DNA from: Pseudomonadota bacterium
GTDB lineage: Bacteria > Pseudomonadota > Gammaproteobacteria > Steroidobacterales > SZUA-146
DNA: 64,000 nucleotides
Direction: 5' to 3'
Assembly: GCA_039028935.1 (NCBI GenBank)
Contig: JBCCHD010000007.1
Location: 62,001 to 126,000 of the forward strand
The first letter of the stretch is position 1, and the number at the start of each line of letters is the position of its first letter. Below the pieces are notes generated by a model, which made no database searches, was not told the origin of the DNA, and worked only from the letters and a program-made list of their open reading frames with translations. Shown here in pieces: positions 18,188 through 27,061 of the stretch. The position numbers and the translations under genes were made by a program.

Positions 18188-18793
18188 ATGACAACACACG
18201 CCGATTCCCATGATGATGTTTCAGCCGTCGCGCTCGAGTCCATGGTTAATGCCAGCTGGTCACAGTTAGCCCGCGCGCTGAGTCAACCTTCCCACCCCAT
18301 GCGTTTTCCGGTCGTTGCGACGCGCACAGCGTCGGGGGTCGATGCGCGGATCGTTGTGCTTCGCCATGCGGACCAGGCTACGCGAACCTTGGAGTTTCAC
18401 ACCGATACACGGTCGGCGAAACGGCATCAGCTTGATAAGAGCGCTGCATTGATCTGGGTGTTTTACGACCCTGAGACGTCGCTGCAGCTGCGGTTTCGCG
18501 GTCGGGCGTTGCGTTGTCGAGATGAACAAATGGTGGCCGACCGGTGGACAGCGCTTGCTGAGCACGTACAAAAAGCCTACACGCAGTCTTTGGCGCCCGG
18601 TACGATAGTTGACGCCATTGTCGACGGTGCACCGTGTCCAAATGCCACCGACACGCAGAGTGGGCGCCAACACTTTGCCGTCATGCACTGTGCGGTCGAT
18701 GAGATCGAATGGCTGCGGTTATCGCGGCACGGCCATCAACGCGCCCGGATGGTGTTTGCAGATGAGTGGACGGCCAATTGGGTGATGCCTTAA
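18188..18793 (+). CDS. Pyridoxamine 5'-phosphate oxidase-family flavin-binding protein
   Basis: A 201-residue cytosolic protein of the PNPOx-like split-barrel fold, likely FMN-binding. Seen: FPVVATRTASGVDARIVVLRHAD (first strands), LEFHTDTRSAKRHQLDKSAALIWVFYDPETSLQLRFRGRA (the FMN-site region of the family), and the C-terminal WLRLSRHGHQRARMVFADEW, which matches the family ending. It resembles the pyridoxamine-phosphate oxidase-like proteins of gammaproteobacteria rather than PdxH itself. The ATG at 18188 has AGGGG just upstream. Confidence 0.8.
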   Translation: MTTHADSHDDVSAVALESMVNASWSQLARALSQPSHPMRFPVVATRTASGVDARIVVLRHADQATRTLEFHTDTRSAKRHQLDKSAALIWVFYDPETSLQLRFRGRALRCRDEQMVADRWTALAEHVQKAYTQSLAPGTIVDAIVDGAPCPNATDTQSGRQHFAVMHCAVDEIEWLRLSRHGHQRARMVFADEWTANWVMP

Positions 18794-18918
18794 TCGCGCC
18801 ATTCACCCGCCGATGGGCCCTGCGGAGCGAATCGACTGGGTGCAATTGAGCAACAGGGCAACCGCGTGCTGTTTTTGTTAGCATCAGATGCTCGACGTTA
18901 ATCCACAAAGGTCTGTCT

Positions 18919-19389
18919 ATGCGCTCGAATTCACTGTCTGCCCTGCTCTTGTTGGTGTGCGTAGCACTGGGCGCGTGCAGTCCAGGAAAGTCCTCGATGC
19001 CGACAAAGGCGGCCGCCGCGTCGATGGCCGTGAAGGCGCTGCCAGCGGCCTCACCTCGGGTGTACATTATCAGCCCAGTTGATGGCGAGACCGTTGCGTC
19101 GACATTCAAAGTGGTGTTTGGCCTTGATGGCATGGGCGTCGCGCCAGCGGGAATTGAGTTGAACAACACCGGTCATCACCATCTGCTGATCAACATGGAT
19201 ACGCTTCCTGATCTGACTCAACCACTGCCGGCGAGTGAGCAGCTGGTGCACTTTGGCGGTGGACAAACCGAAGCGAGCGTTACGCTACCCGCCGGGTCGC
19301 ATACGCTACAGCTCTTACTCGGCGACTTTTCGCATGTCCCCGTTGAGAACATGCTGTCGGAAAAAATCACCATCACGGTCGTCGAGTAA
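18919..19389 (+). CDS. DUF4399 lipoprotein
   Basis: A 156-residue protein with a lipobox (LLLLVCVALGAC) and a single beta-rich domain of the DUF4399 type: VYIISPVDGETVASTFKVVFGLDGMGVAPAG, then NNTGHHHLLINMD, and near the end GSHTLQLLLGDFSHVP. The His-rich TGHHHLLI motif is typical of the family, whose function is unknown. It ends 3 bases before the LplT-PlsC gene, suggesting a joint role in the envelope. Confidence 0.87.
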   Translation: MRSNSLSALLLLVCVALGACSPGKSSMPTKAAAASMAVKALPAASPRVYIISPVDGETVASTFKVVFGLDGMGVAPAGIELNNTGHHHLLINMDTLPDLTQPLPASEQLVHFGGGQTEASVTLPAGSHTLQLLLGDFSHVPVENMLSEKITITVVE

Positions 19390-19392
19390 GCG

Positions 19393-21342
19393 GTGAACGA
19401 CGGGCCGGCAGCCCCTCGCTCGACCTCATCGGAGGCGGATGCCGCAGCTGGTGGCGCACACCCCAGCGCCTGGACGCTCTTGCGTCAGCGCAAGTTTGGC
19501 GCGTTTTTCAGCACGCAATTTTTAGGCGCGTTTAACGACAATGTCTATAAGAACGCCCTGGTGGGGCTATTTACCTATCAGTTGGTGTCGTTGGGAGTGT
19601 CTCAAGCCCATAGCCAGTCGTTGATCAACATCGCGGGCGGCCTATTTATTCTGCCGTTTTTTCTGTTCTCCGCGATTGCCGGGCAAGTGGCCGAAAAGTA
19701 CGAGAAAGCCATGCTCATTCGCCGCATTAAAAATTACGAAATCGGCGTCATGCTGCTGGGCACGGTAGCGCTCGTCACGCAGCAACTTTGGCTGCTCATG
19801 ACGGTGTTGTTTTTAATGGGAACTCAGTCAACGTTTTTCGGGCCATTGAAATACAGCATTTTGCCGCAGCACTTGCGCAACGATCAGCTTATGGGCGCGA
19901 ACGCGCTGGTCGAGATGGGCACCTTTCTTGCGATTATTCTTGGCGTCATCGCAGGGGGGTTACTGTCAGCCATTCCGGATGTCGGTATCTATGTGGTGGC
20001 GATCACAACCGTTTCACTGGCCATCGCTGGCCGCCTTTCTAGCGGTTTTATTCCGTCTGCCGATGCCACCGCACCGGCGCTCAAACTGAGTTGGAATGTG
20101 CCGGTAGAGAGCTGGCGTATCTTGCGTAACACCCGTAAAAATCGCACCGTGTTTCTTGCCATCATGGGTGTATCGTGGTTCTGGTTTTTCGGCATTTATG
20201 TGTTAAACCAGGTGCCAAGCTATGTCGCGGACAGTCTCGGCGGCACGCAAACGGTCGTCACCACGCTAATGGCCACCTTTTCAGTTGGGATCGGCATCGG
20301 CTCTATGTTGTGCGCGCGCTGGAGCGGTCGCGCGGTGGAAATCGGGCTTGTGCCGCTCGGTGCGTTGGGCATGACGCTCTTTGCGCTGCATCTTGGTTTG
20401 GCCCCTGTTGCCACGGACACCAGCACACTCGTTGGCGCGCGCGAGTTTTTGGCGCGACCCGGGAGTTGGCGTATTTTGCTCGATCTATTGGGCATTGCCG
20501 TATCGGGTGGACTGTACATCGTACCGCTGTATTCCATGATTCAAACGCGCGGCGATCGTGGTCACCTATCGCGAACTTTCGCCGGACTCAACATCATGAA
20601 TTCATTTTTCATGATCGCGGCAACCGTGGTGGCGCTGCTGCTGCTCAAGGCTGGGTTGACGACCTCACAGCTGTTTATTGTCCTGGCCCTTATGCATGTG
20701 GCGGTGGCCCTGTTTATTTTCTTTCTCGTGCCAGAGTTTGTGCTGCGACTGGTCGCGTGGGTAATTGTGCGCGTGTTCTATCGTTTGAAGGAAACCGATT
20801 TGCATCATATTCCGCTCGAAGGCGCGGCGGTGATGGTGTGCAATCACGTGGCGTTTGTCGATGCGTTAGTGGTCGGAAGCTGTTCGCGTCGCCCGCCGCG
20901 ATTTGTCATGTATCACAAGATTTATGACTCGAAACTGCTCAACCCTGTGTTCAAGACAGGCAAGACGATTCCCATCGCGCCGGCCAAAGAAAACCCGGAG
21001 CTGCTTGAGGCAGCCTACGATGCGATACATGACGCCCTGAATAATGGCGAGTTGGTTTGCGTGTTTCCTGAGGGCATGCTGACGCGCGATGGGGAAATGG
21101 GTGAGTTCAAACCCGGCATTGAGCGCATTCTTGAACGTAATCCCGTGCCGGTCATACCGCTTGCGCTGCGCGGATTCTGGGACAGTTTATTCAGTCGTCA
21201 GCCGGGCGGCTTTTGGCGCCGTTTTCCAGGTGTGCTGTTTAAGCAAGTTGAAGTGGTTGTCGGGCCGGCGATCGCACCGGAACGCGCGACAAAAGACCAT
21301 CTGCATGAAGTCGTGAGTGCGCTACGCGCGGGTAAAGCCTGA
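19393..21342 (+). CDS. Lysophospholipid transporter LplT fused to a PlsC-type acyltransferase
   Basis: A two-part protein of 649 residues. About 20-430 is an MFS carrier with many membrane segments, opening with FFSTQFLGAFNDNVYKNALVGL as in LplT. About 450-640 is a 1-acylglycerol-3-phosphate acyltransferase: NHVAFVDALVV (NHx4D), FPEGMLTRDGEMGEFKPGIERIL and PVIPLALRGFWDSLFS. Together these could import lysophospholipids and re-acylate them. In E. coli the tasks are split between LplT and Aas, and the acyl-ACP synthetase part of Aas is absent here. The start is a GTG 3 bases after the DUF4399 stop; no in-frame ATG lies before the conserved region. Confidence 0.9.
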   Translation: MNDGPAAPRSTSSEADAAAGGAHPSAWTLLRQRKFGAFFSTQFLGAFNDNVYKNALVGLFTYQLVSLGVSQAHSQSLINIAGGLFILPFFLFSAIAGQVAEKYEKAMLIRRIKNYEIGVMLLGTVALVTQQLWLLMTVLFLMGTQSTFFGPLKYSILPQHLRNDQLMGANALVEMGTFLAIILGVIAGGLLSAIPDVGIYVVAITTVSLAIAGRLSSGFIPSADATAPALKLSWNVPVESWRILRNTRKNRTVFLAIMGVSWFWFFGIYVLNQVPSYVADSLGGTQTVVTTLMATFSVGIGIGSMLCARWSGRAVEIGLVPLGALGMTLFALHLGLAPVATDTSTLVGAREFLARPGSWRILLDLLGIAVSGGLYIVPLYSMIQTRGDRGHLSRTFAGLNIMNSFFMIAATVVALLLLKAGLTTSQLFIVLALMHVAVALFIFFLVPEFVLRLVAWVIVRVFYRLKETDLHHIPLEGAAVMVCNHVAFVDALVVGSCSRRPPRFVMYHKIYDSKLLNPVFKTGKTIPIAPAKENPELLEAAYDAIHDALNNGELVCVFPEGMLTRDGEMGEFKPGIERILERNPVPVIPLALRGFWDSLFSRQPGGFWRRFPGVLFKQVEVVVGPAIAPERATKDHLHEVVSALRAGKA

Positions 21343-21482
21343 CCAACTCTGGCGCGTTGCGTCGAGCCTTCACATTGGCGTGCACTATGGCGTGCTCGAC
21401 GGTGGCGTAGCGTCCGAATAAGTCGTTCGGTTTCGCTGAGAAACCGCGTACACTGTGCGGCTCATTCATCAATCAAATCGAC

Positions 21483-22340
21483 ATGCCGGCCATCCTCACA
21501 GAATTACTGGACCACTTGGCGCTTGAGCAACTCGAGCGTTTTTTATTTCGCGGCGAGTCGCGCGACATCGGTAGTCCGCGCGTGTTTGGCGGACAGGTGT
21601 TGGCGCAGGCATTGAGTGCGGCACTCACCACGGTTAAAGAGCGGCCGGTTCACTCGCTGCATGCCTATTTTTTGCGTGCCGGCGATATTAAAAGTCCGAT
21701 CGTTTATGAGGTGGACAGAGCGCGCGATGGTTTGAGTTTTTCGATGCGCCGCGTTACAGCAATCCAGCACGGCCGGCAGATCTTTAATTTGTCCGCATCG
21801 TTTCATAAAGCTGAGCAGGGACTGGAACACCAATTTTTAATGCCGGATGTAAAACCGCCGGCGGCACTGCCCGATGCACAGGCGTTCGTAACAAAGATGG
21901 GTCAGCGTATGGCGCCAGCGCTGCGCGACTTTTATCTGCGAGAACGGCCGTTTGAATTCCGTTTCGGCTGGGGTGAACCGCTGGGCGAGGGTACGGGACC
22001 TGATCCGAAAACGTATCTGTGGTTTAAAACCCGCGGCTCACCGCCCAATGATGATGATCTGCATCGCACATTGCTCGCCTACGTTTCTGACTATCATCTT
22101 ATTCGCACCGCTACACTGGCGCATGACGTGCAATTCGGCGATCAGCGCGTGCAGCTTGCCAGCCTCGATCACGCCATGTGGTTTCATCGTGACGTGCGGG
22201 TTGACGATTGGTTGTTGTACACGATGGACAGTCCCAACACGAAAGGCTCTCGAGGCCTGGCCCGTGGCATGATTTATAACCAATCGGGCGAGCTTGTGGC
22301 TTCAACTGCGCAAGAAGGATTAGTGCGCGTGCTCGATTAG
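21483..22340 (+). CDS. tesB: Acyl-CoA thioesterase II (TesB)
   Basis: Hydrolyses medium and long acyl-CoA to free acid and CoA in the cytoplasm. The 285-residue length and double hot-dog layout match TesB: N-terminal RVFGGQVLAQALSAA, HSLHAYFLRAGD and the C-terminal ASLDHAMWFHR, with DWLLYTMDSPNTKGSRGLARGMIYNQSGELVAS at the end. The conserved Asp and Ser/Thr residues of the active site appear to be present. Single gene. Confidence 0.94.
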   Translation: MPAILTELLDHLALEQLERFLFRGESRDIGSPRVFGGQVLAQALSAALTTVKERPVHSLHAYFLRAGDIKSPIVYEVDRARDGLSFSMRRVTAIQHGRQIFNLSASFHKAEQGLEHQFLMPDVKPPAALPDAQAFVTKMGQRMAPALRDFYLRERPFEFRFGWGEPLGEGTGPDPKTYLWFKTRGSPPNDDDLHRTLLAYVSDYHLIRTATLAHDVQFGDQRVQLASLDHAMWFHRDVRVDDWLLYTMDSPNTKGSRGLARGMIYNQSGELVASTAQEGLVRVLD

Positions 22341-22450
22341 TCGGCCTATCCTCTGCCTCATCAACACTTCGCTGTGTTACCGCACACTCGATCTTCCCAC
22401 CTTGACGTTCGATCACCGATTGAGTGAAGGGGTTCGTTCGACTTAAGTGC

Positions 22451-22478
22451 CTGACAATCCGCGTCTTTCGGTTATACT
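22451..22478 (+). promoter_or_regulatory. Sigma-70 promoter for the secreted hydrolase unit
   Basis: CTGACA (22451-22456) and TATACT (22473-22478), 16 bases apart, lie about 85 bases upstream of the hydrolase start. Transcription would begin near 22485, leaving a leader that carries a short reading frame and a hairpin. Confidence 0.5.
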
Positions 22479-22500
22479 GGTTGAACACATGAGGGGGATT

Positions 22501-22551
22501 ATGTCATGTGTATTCACTCTGCTCGTGCGGCGTGAGTTGCGCGAGCCCTAA
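22501..22551 (+). CDS. Possible 16-residue leader peptide
   Basis: A 16-codon frame (MSCVFTLLVRRELREP) starts with ATG right after GAGGGGGATT, a strong ribosome site, and stops 12 bases before the hydrolase start. Its 3' half folds into an 8-bp stem (GCTCGTGC with GCGCGAGC, one G-U pair) just ahead of the hydrolase ribosome site. Translation of the leader might open or close that site. Chance occurrence cannot be excluded. Confidence 0.3.
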   Translation: MSCVFTLLVRRELREP

Positions 22552-22563
22552 TCAGGGGGATTT

Positions 22564-23418
22564 ATGCAACGACTAACACTATGCGCTTTAGCCTGCGCAG
22601 CGTTATTGCTGGGGGCGCCGGCGCTGGCCAACACGGGCGTCGCGTTCGTACACGGCACAGGTGATCAAACCAACGCTGCGAACGACTATTGGCAATGGAA
22701 CAACATCAATTCCGTACGCCAAGGCCTGTCAAATCAGAACAATTACACGGTAATCAATTGTCAGTTTTCGCAGTATATGTGGCGATCCGGGGCGGCTGGT
22801 TGTTTGGCTGACCAACTGACCAGTTTTATTAATAGCCGTAACATCACTGACCTGGTCGTCATTACGCATTCAAATGGTGGCAACGTCATGCGTTGGATCC
22901 TGTCCAATCCAACATGGGACAGTCGCTATCCCAACATCATCAGTAAAACGCGTCGCGTGTACGCGGTTGCGGCCTCAAGTCTCGGCACTCCGCTGGCCGA
23001 CGCCGTAACCAATGGCAATGTCTTTGAGCAGTCCCTCGGTTGGCTGTTGGGTTACGCGAGCGATGCGGTGCGCATGCAGCAGGTATCGTGGATGGCCTAC
23101 TACAACGCGTATTGGCTATTGGGCACATCGGGCCGTCCGGCGTTACCGAAGCCGATGACCAACATTGTCGGTACGGATGTCGAAACGGCGTTTTGGGACA
23201 GCGACTCCTATTGTGGCGGATATACGCTGAACCTGGGTCTCGAGTTCACGCAAAACTGGCTCAATAACTGCTCCGACGGTTTTATCGACTGTAGTTCGCA
23301 GGCGGGCGCTGGCAGCGACACCCTTTACGATAGTGCGTTTACTAATGAACCACTCAGCCACAACCAGAGTCGCCGCAAGTGCTTCGGCATCGACGTATTG
23401 CTGCGTAACGCACTTTAA
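22564..23418 (+). CDS. Secreted alpha/beta hydrolase
   Basis: A 284-residue exported protein: signal peptide MQRLTLCALACAALLLGAPALA, oxyanion region GVAFVHGTGDQTNA, nucleophile elbow THSNGGNVMRW, then a cap-like region. NEPLSHNQSRRKCFG near the end carries the likely catalytic His. Several Cys pairs (NCQF...GCLAD; YCGG; NNCSDGFIDC) suggest disulfides, as in extracellular enzymes. The GHSNGG-type elbow is lipase-like; the substrate is unknown. The next gene, a periplasmic Ig-like protein, starts 11 bases after its stop. Confidence 0.82.
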   Translation: MQRLTLCALACAALLLGAPALANTGVAFVHGTGDQTNAANDYWQWNNINSVRQGLSNQNNYTVINCQFSQYMWRSGAAGCLADQLTSFINSRNITDLVVITHSNGGNVMRWILSNPTWDSRYPNIISKTRRVYAVAASSLGTPLADAVTNGNVFEQSLGWLLGYASDAVRMQQVSWMAYYNAYWLLGTSGRPALPKPMTNIVGTDVETAFWDSDSYCGGYTLNLGLEFTQNWLNNCSDGFIDCSSQAGAGSDTLYDSAFTNEPLSHNQSRRKCFGIDVLLRNAL

Positions 23419-23429
23419 GGAGAACCGAT

Positions 23430-24614
23430 ATGAAACTACAAAAAACAGTTCTCATTCTTGCGGCATGTCTGCAAGGCGGTGTGACATTGGCGGAGTCGCT
23501 GCAGTTGCGCAGCGAGGGCAACGATTTGCGTGTGAGCGTATTAACCGCCGCGCCCGATAGTCCGCTTGCCAACACTCGGCGCGAAGCCGTTTCGTTTTCA
23601 ATGCCGCTTAACGGCTCTGCAGCCGGATTCACAACCCCTTCGGCGTTTACGGCCGTGAGTCGCGAATACCGAATTCCGGTAAGCGCGAAAGCACTTGCCC
23701 AGGGCGTGTCGGTTCGTACCACTGCCCCGGGTGCCGTATTGGCATTGAGTCCGGTTGGGTCGGTCAACGGCGCGGCCCTTGGCCCACTTGATCTGACGAT
23801 CAAAACCCCGGCTGGCGCAACGTTACGGGGCAGCGACGCGATGGATCAGCTTGTCGACCAACGGGCCATTGCGGCCACGGGCGTGCCCTTTTCCAATGGC
23901 ATGATTGGTTTTCGATTCAATCGTGCGCTGGGGGCGGGCGAGTTTGTGGTATCCGCGAACAAACGCGTCACGCAACACTACGTGCTGCATGTGTTTGATG
24001 CGTCCAGTCGCGCGACACTGAGTCTCGCTGCGCCCGAGCAGGCGTTGGTGGGACAGACGTTTCGAGCGGCGGGAGGCTTCTCTGGCAATAATGCGCCGAT
24101 CGAGCGCGCGGCGGGTTTTTTAGTAAGCCCTAACGGCGATCGCGTGCCAGCCGAGGTTTCGATCGACGGTGCCTCGTTTGACGTTAAAGCCAATGCGACC
24201 GATGCGTCATCGTTCGACGGCCTGTGGGAACTTCACGTTTCGGCTGTCGACGCCAATGGGCTGCAGCGCGACGTGAAAACCGCACTCGCGGCCGCGTACG
24301 CGACGGCTCGACTCGACGGCACGATCGAAAAACGCGGCCTTCAGTTTGAGTTTGGTATCGAGGCGGCCATCGCGGGGCGGTATGAAGTCAGTGCGGTACT
24401 GGTTGGCACCGGCGCGTCTGGGCCCACGCCAGTGCTCATGGGTGCATCAGCAAAGTGGCTCGAGCGCGGTGCGGGGCACATCACACTCGAGTTTGATGCG
24501 GCTGCGCTTAAGGCGGCGGGCGTGGATGCGCCATTCGCACTGATGTCTGTGGCGCTTAAAGATCAGAGCCGCATGGCGGTGCTTGAACGCGTCGCACAAG
24601 GCGTCAGCTTCTAG
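23430..24614 (+). CDS. Exported beta-sandwich protein (DUF4785-like)
   Basis: A 394-residue protein with a signal peptide ending about ...GGVTLA (MKLQKTVLILAACLQGGVTLA). The rest is beta-rich with repeated Val/Thr and Gly/Asn turns and no Cys-rich or enzyme motif. Sections such as YEVSAVLVGTGASGPTPVLMGASAKWLERGAGHITLEFD resemble the C-terminal part of DUF4785 proteins, which contain Ig-like domains. Co-transcription with the upstream hydrolase (11-base gap, ribosome site AAGGAGAA) suggests it is a partner, for example an inhibitor, chaperone or activator; this is inferred from position only. Confidence 0.72.
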   Translation: MKLQKTVLILAACLQGGVTLAESLQLRSEGNDLRVSVLTAAPDSPLANTRREAVSFSMPLNGSAAGFTTPSAFTAVSREYRIPVSAKALAQGVSVRTTAPGAVLALSPVGSVNGAALGPLDLTIKTPAGATLRGSDAMDQLVDQRAIAATGVPFSNGMIGFRFNRALGAGEFVVSANKRVTQHYVLHVFDASSRATLSLAAPEQALVGQTFRAAGGFSGNNAPIERAAGFLVSPNGDRVPAEVSIDGASFDVKANATDASSFDGLWELHVSAVDANGLQRDVKTALAAAYATARLDGTIEKRGLQFEFGIEAAIAGRYEVSAVLVGTGASGPTPVLMGASAKWLERGAGHITLEFDAAALKAAGVDAPFALMSVALKDQSRMAVLERVAQGVSF

Positions 24615-24630
24615 TTTGACTGCTTGCCCG

Positions 24631-24666
24631 GCGCCAAGGCAGCGGCTGTTTACGCTGCCTTGGCGC
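24631..24666. terminator. Perfect 14-bp hairpin between convergent genes
   Basis: GCGCCAAGGCAGCG (24631-24644) pairs perfectly with CGCTGCCTTGGCGC (24653-24666) around an 8-base loop. It lies 17 bases after the exported DUF4785-like gene. There is no strong T run on either side, so it may be a terminator without a U tract, or an mRNA stabiliser. Confidence 0.6.
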
Positions 24667-24851
24667 TGCTTTGCGCTCGGTATTATCGGCAACTAGCCCC
24701 ATCCGGGTGGCGCATCGAAACGTTGTCCTCCGGGCTTAGATTGTTGGCCTATGGGGCCGTGCACAGCGTCTGCCACCTCAACGACCTCGCCCACCCTGCT
24801 CCGTCGAGGTCGCCACCGCAGCGGGCGTTGCTTGGTGCGGCAGTCGGTGCG

Positions 24852-25469
24852 TTAGGCACGCCGTCGACGAAAGAGACCGACCAGTGCCAGCGATGAGGCC
24901 AGCAACGGCAGCGCCGCCGGTATCGGCACAGGACTGCCGAATCCTTGTCCTGTATTGAGTAGCCCGCTACTGGCTAGCCCAACAACCCACTCGAATTTAT
25001 CCGGATGAGGCCCAGTGAGTTGGAGGCTCATGCCCGGAGCGGTGTCCGGCGCCTCGAAGAGTCCAATATCGACGCTGAACTGGCCGACGGCGGCACCCTC
25101 GGTGGCGGCAAAGGCGCCTTCGTAACTAATGAACTGCAGCACATTGCCGTCGGGATCGGTGAGCGCGATGCCGTCTGGTCCGTTTTGTAATCCGGTGGCG
25201 AAAAACAGTGCACCGTAGTTCTGACCTTGATTTTCGATTACGCCCTCAAGCGCGATGTTGTCGTACACCGATCCATTGCTGCCGTTGTACAAAAGTAACG
25301 AATAGCCAGTTAAGTCCGTGCCGGCGATACCGGCGATTTCGATTCCTTCGTTCGCGTCAACCCCGGAGTTGTCGTAATGAAACTCATTGATGAACAAACT
25401 GGCGTGTGACGGCGACGAGAGGGCGGTGATCAAACAGACCGTGGCCAATCTGACTAAATCCTTTTTCAT
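24852..25469 (-). CDS. Secreted lamin-tail-like protein with VPLPA-CTERM-type tail
   Basis: An exported protein of 205 residues: signal peptide MKKDLVRLATVCLITALSSPSHA, then LFINEFHYDNSGVDANEGIEIAG, the start of a lamin-tail-domain-like fold often seen in secreted nucleases and surface proteins, ending with VPIPAALPLLASSLALVGLFRRRR, a VPLPA-type sorting tail. The ATG at 25469 has AAGGAAACC upstream. No nuclease domain follows the LTD-like part, so only a binding role can be proposed. This is the third sorted protein in the window. Confidence 0.87.
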   Translation of the reverse strand: MKKDLVRLATVCLITALSSPSHASLFINEFHYDNSGVDANEGIEIAGIAGTDLTGYSLLLYNGSNGSVYDNIALEGVIENQGQNYGALFFATGLQNGPDGIALTDPDGNVLQFISYEGAFAATEGAAVGQFSVDIGLFEAPDTAPGMSLQLTGPHPDKFEWVVGLASSGLLNTGQGFGSPVPIPAALPLLASSLALVGLFRRRRA

Positions 25470-25726
25470 GACGGTTTCCTTTCCATGACAAGAGTGAGTG
25501 GAGGGCACCACGGTAGAGCGTCTCCGCACCGGTCACCAGCGATGTTTATCGCCAATTCCCACATAAACTCAGATCGGTAACGGAAAGGATTCGCTGATGC
25601 GCGGCAAAGCATCGCCGTCGGATTTGGCAGTTGCCCGCGAACACGTTCGCGACGCAGCCTTGAAGCGAATGGCTGCGCAGAATGAAATCGGTAATTCGCT
25701 GTGCCGTCGGCCAACGGCCGGTAACG

Positions 25727-26704
25727 CTAGGAAGGGTCTTCGAGTCGGAAAGAGCTGAGTGTTGTGCGAAACACGTCGAAGTCGTTTTCGCGATCGTCCA
25801 GTTTGGTGAATCCTTGCGCGACAAAGAATCCTGAATGGGTTTCCATGATGACCTGCATGACCGCGACTTCATAACCCAAATGACGATGTTTCCCGGTGCC
25901 TTCGATAATGACACTCGGTACACCGGCTATCGACTTGCTCTGCGTCAGGCCGATACTCGGGTTCTCGAGCAGCGTGATGCGTTTGAACTGCCCAAGGGCG
26001 AAGTCTTCATTCAGCGCTGTGCCTTCCGGTACCGGTTTGAGCGACATCATCAGCAGCGCATCGGTGTAGTAGAGGTCCGGCATGCGTCCCGTTTCGGTGA
26101 ACACGAGACTATTACTCATTCGCGTCACGACCCGCAGATTCGGTACGTCGTCGACACGGAATCCTAGGCCGTCGAAATGATCGAGTGACCGAGACGAATC
26201 CCAAAATGATGAGCGCAATGCTTGTTCAATTGGCGCGCGCAGCTTGCGCGCGTTTGCGATCGGAAAATAGCCGGCGACCATGACGCTTTCCCTTGTGTCG
26301 CCAGTGATGAGAATCCAACGCTCATACTCAACACCCCGCAATATTTGTCGCACGCTCAGCAACTGTCCCGATAAGCCATCCCGTTCAAGCAATTCGCGTT
26401 TAATTAGGCGCATTTCCGACTTAGCAAGACCCGCGGCACTGTAGTTTCGTGAAAACTGAATGTATGAACTGGGCACTTCGTTGACGACAATGGCCGACAC
26501 GATGCTGCTGTGCTGTACGCCGGGGAAATACAGCGAGGGCTTAAAATTATCTGGAGGCGTTAAGGTGACGCGTGTGCCCTGGATTTGCAGCGCCATGCCG
26601 TGACTCGCCATCAAGGGGCTCCACGTAAGGGCCGCCACGATCAGTAGCATGATGATCGATCGACGTCGGCCGGGACGAAGTAAATCCAAAGGTCTGTTCA
26701 ACAT
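25727..26704 (-). CDS. Exported protein of unknown function
   Basis: A 325-residue protein. A long N-terminus (MLNRPLDLLRPGRRRS) precedes the hydrophobic IIMLLIVAALTWSPLMASHGMA, which looks like a signal peptide with an extended basic n-region. The mature part is mixed alpha/beta, beginning LQIQGTRVTLTPPDNFKPSLYFPG and ending VFRTTLSSFRLEDPS. No family or active-site motif is recognised. Neighbours are unrelated, so there is no context clue to function. Confidence 0.75.
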   Translation of the reverse strand: MLNRPLDLLRPGRRRSIIMLLIVAALTWSPLMASHGMALQIQGTRVTLTPPDNFKPSLYFPGVQHSSIVSAIVVNEVPSSYIQFSRNYSAAGLAKSEMRLIKRELLERDGLSGQLLSVRQILRGVEYERWILITGDTRESVMVAGYFPIANARKLRAPIEQALRSSFWDSSRSLDHFDGLGFRVDDVPNLRVVTRMSNSLVFTETGRMPDLYYTDALLMMSLKPVPEGTALNEDFALGQFKRITLLENPSIGLTQSKSIAGVPSVIIEGTGKHRHLGYEVAVMQVIMETHSGFFVAQGFTKLDDRENDFDVFRTTLSSFRLEDPS

Positions 26705-27061
26705 GAGCTCCGAGTCTTGAGTCGTTATTTATAGCCGATTCTATTCGGATCGGTCCAGTGTCTACGATATTATGTCGCCAAAGGTTGCCATGTGCGGCGG
26801 TTGATGCACGACAGGGCGGTCGTGCGGGGTGCGCTATTTGCCGCGGTTGACGCTACAATTGTTCGTCGTTTCAACGGACTCAACGCATGGCGCAATGTGC
26901 GTGCCGTTATCTCTGACAAGCGCGTGCTGACAGGGTTCAGGTTTGATGCGCAAAGGCTAAACGGGGATCCGACGCTCCACCGATTCGTTTTGATCGAGCG
27001 ATCCACGATCGGTGGACAATACGCGAAGTGACGCACAGACAAAAACAGATAGGTTCTCGAT
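26705..27061. other. Intergenic region without a supported gene
   Basis: The 357 bases between divergent genes contain short open frames on both strands that lack protein-like composition and good ribosome sites. No clear promoter pair, terminator or repeat was seen. Confidence 0.4.
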
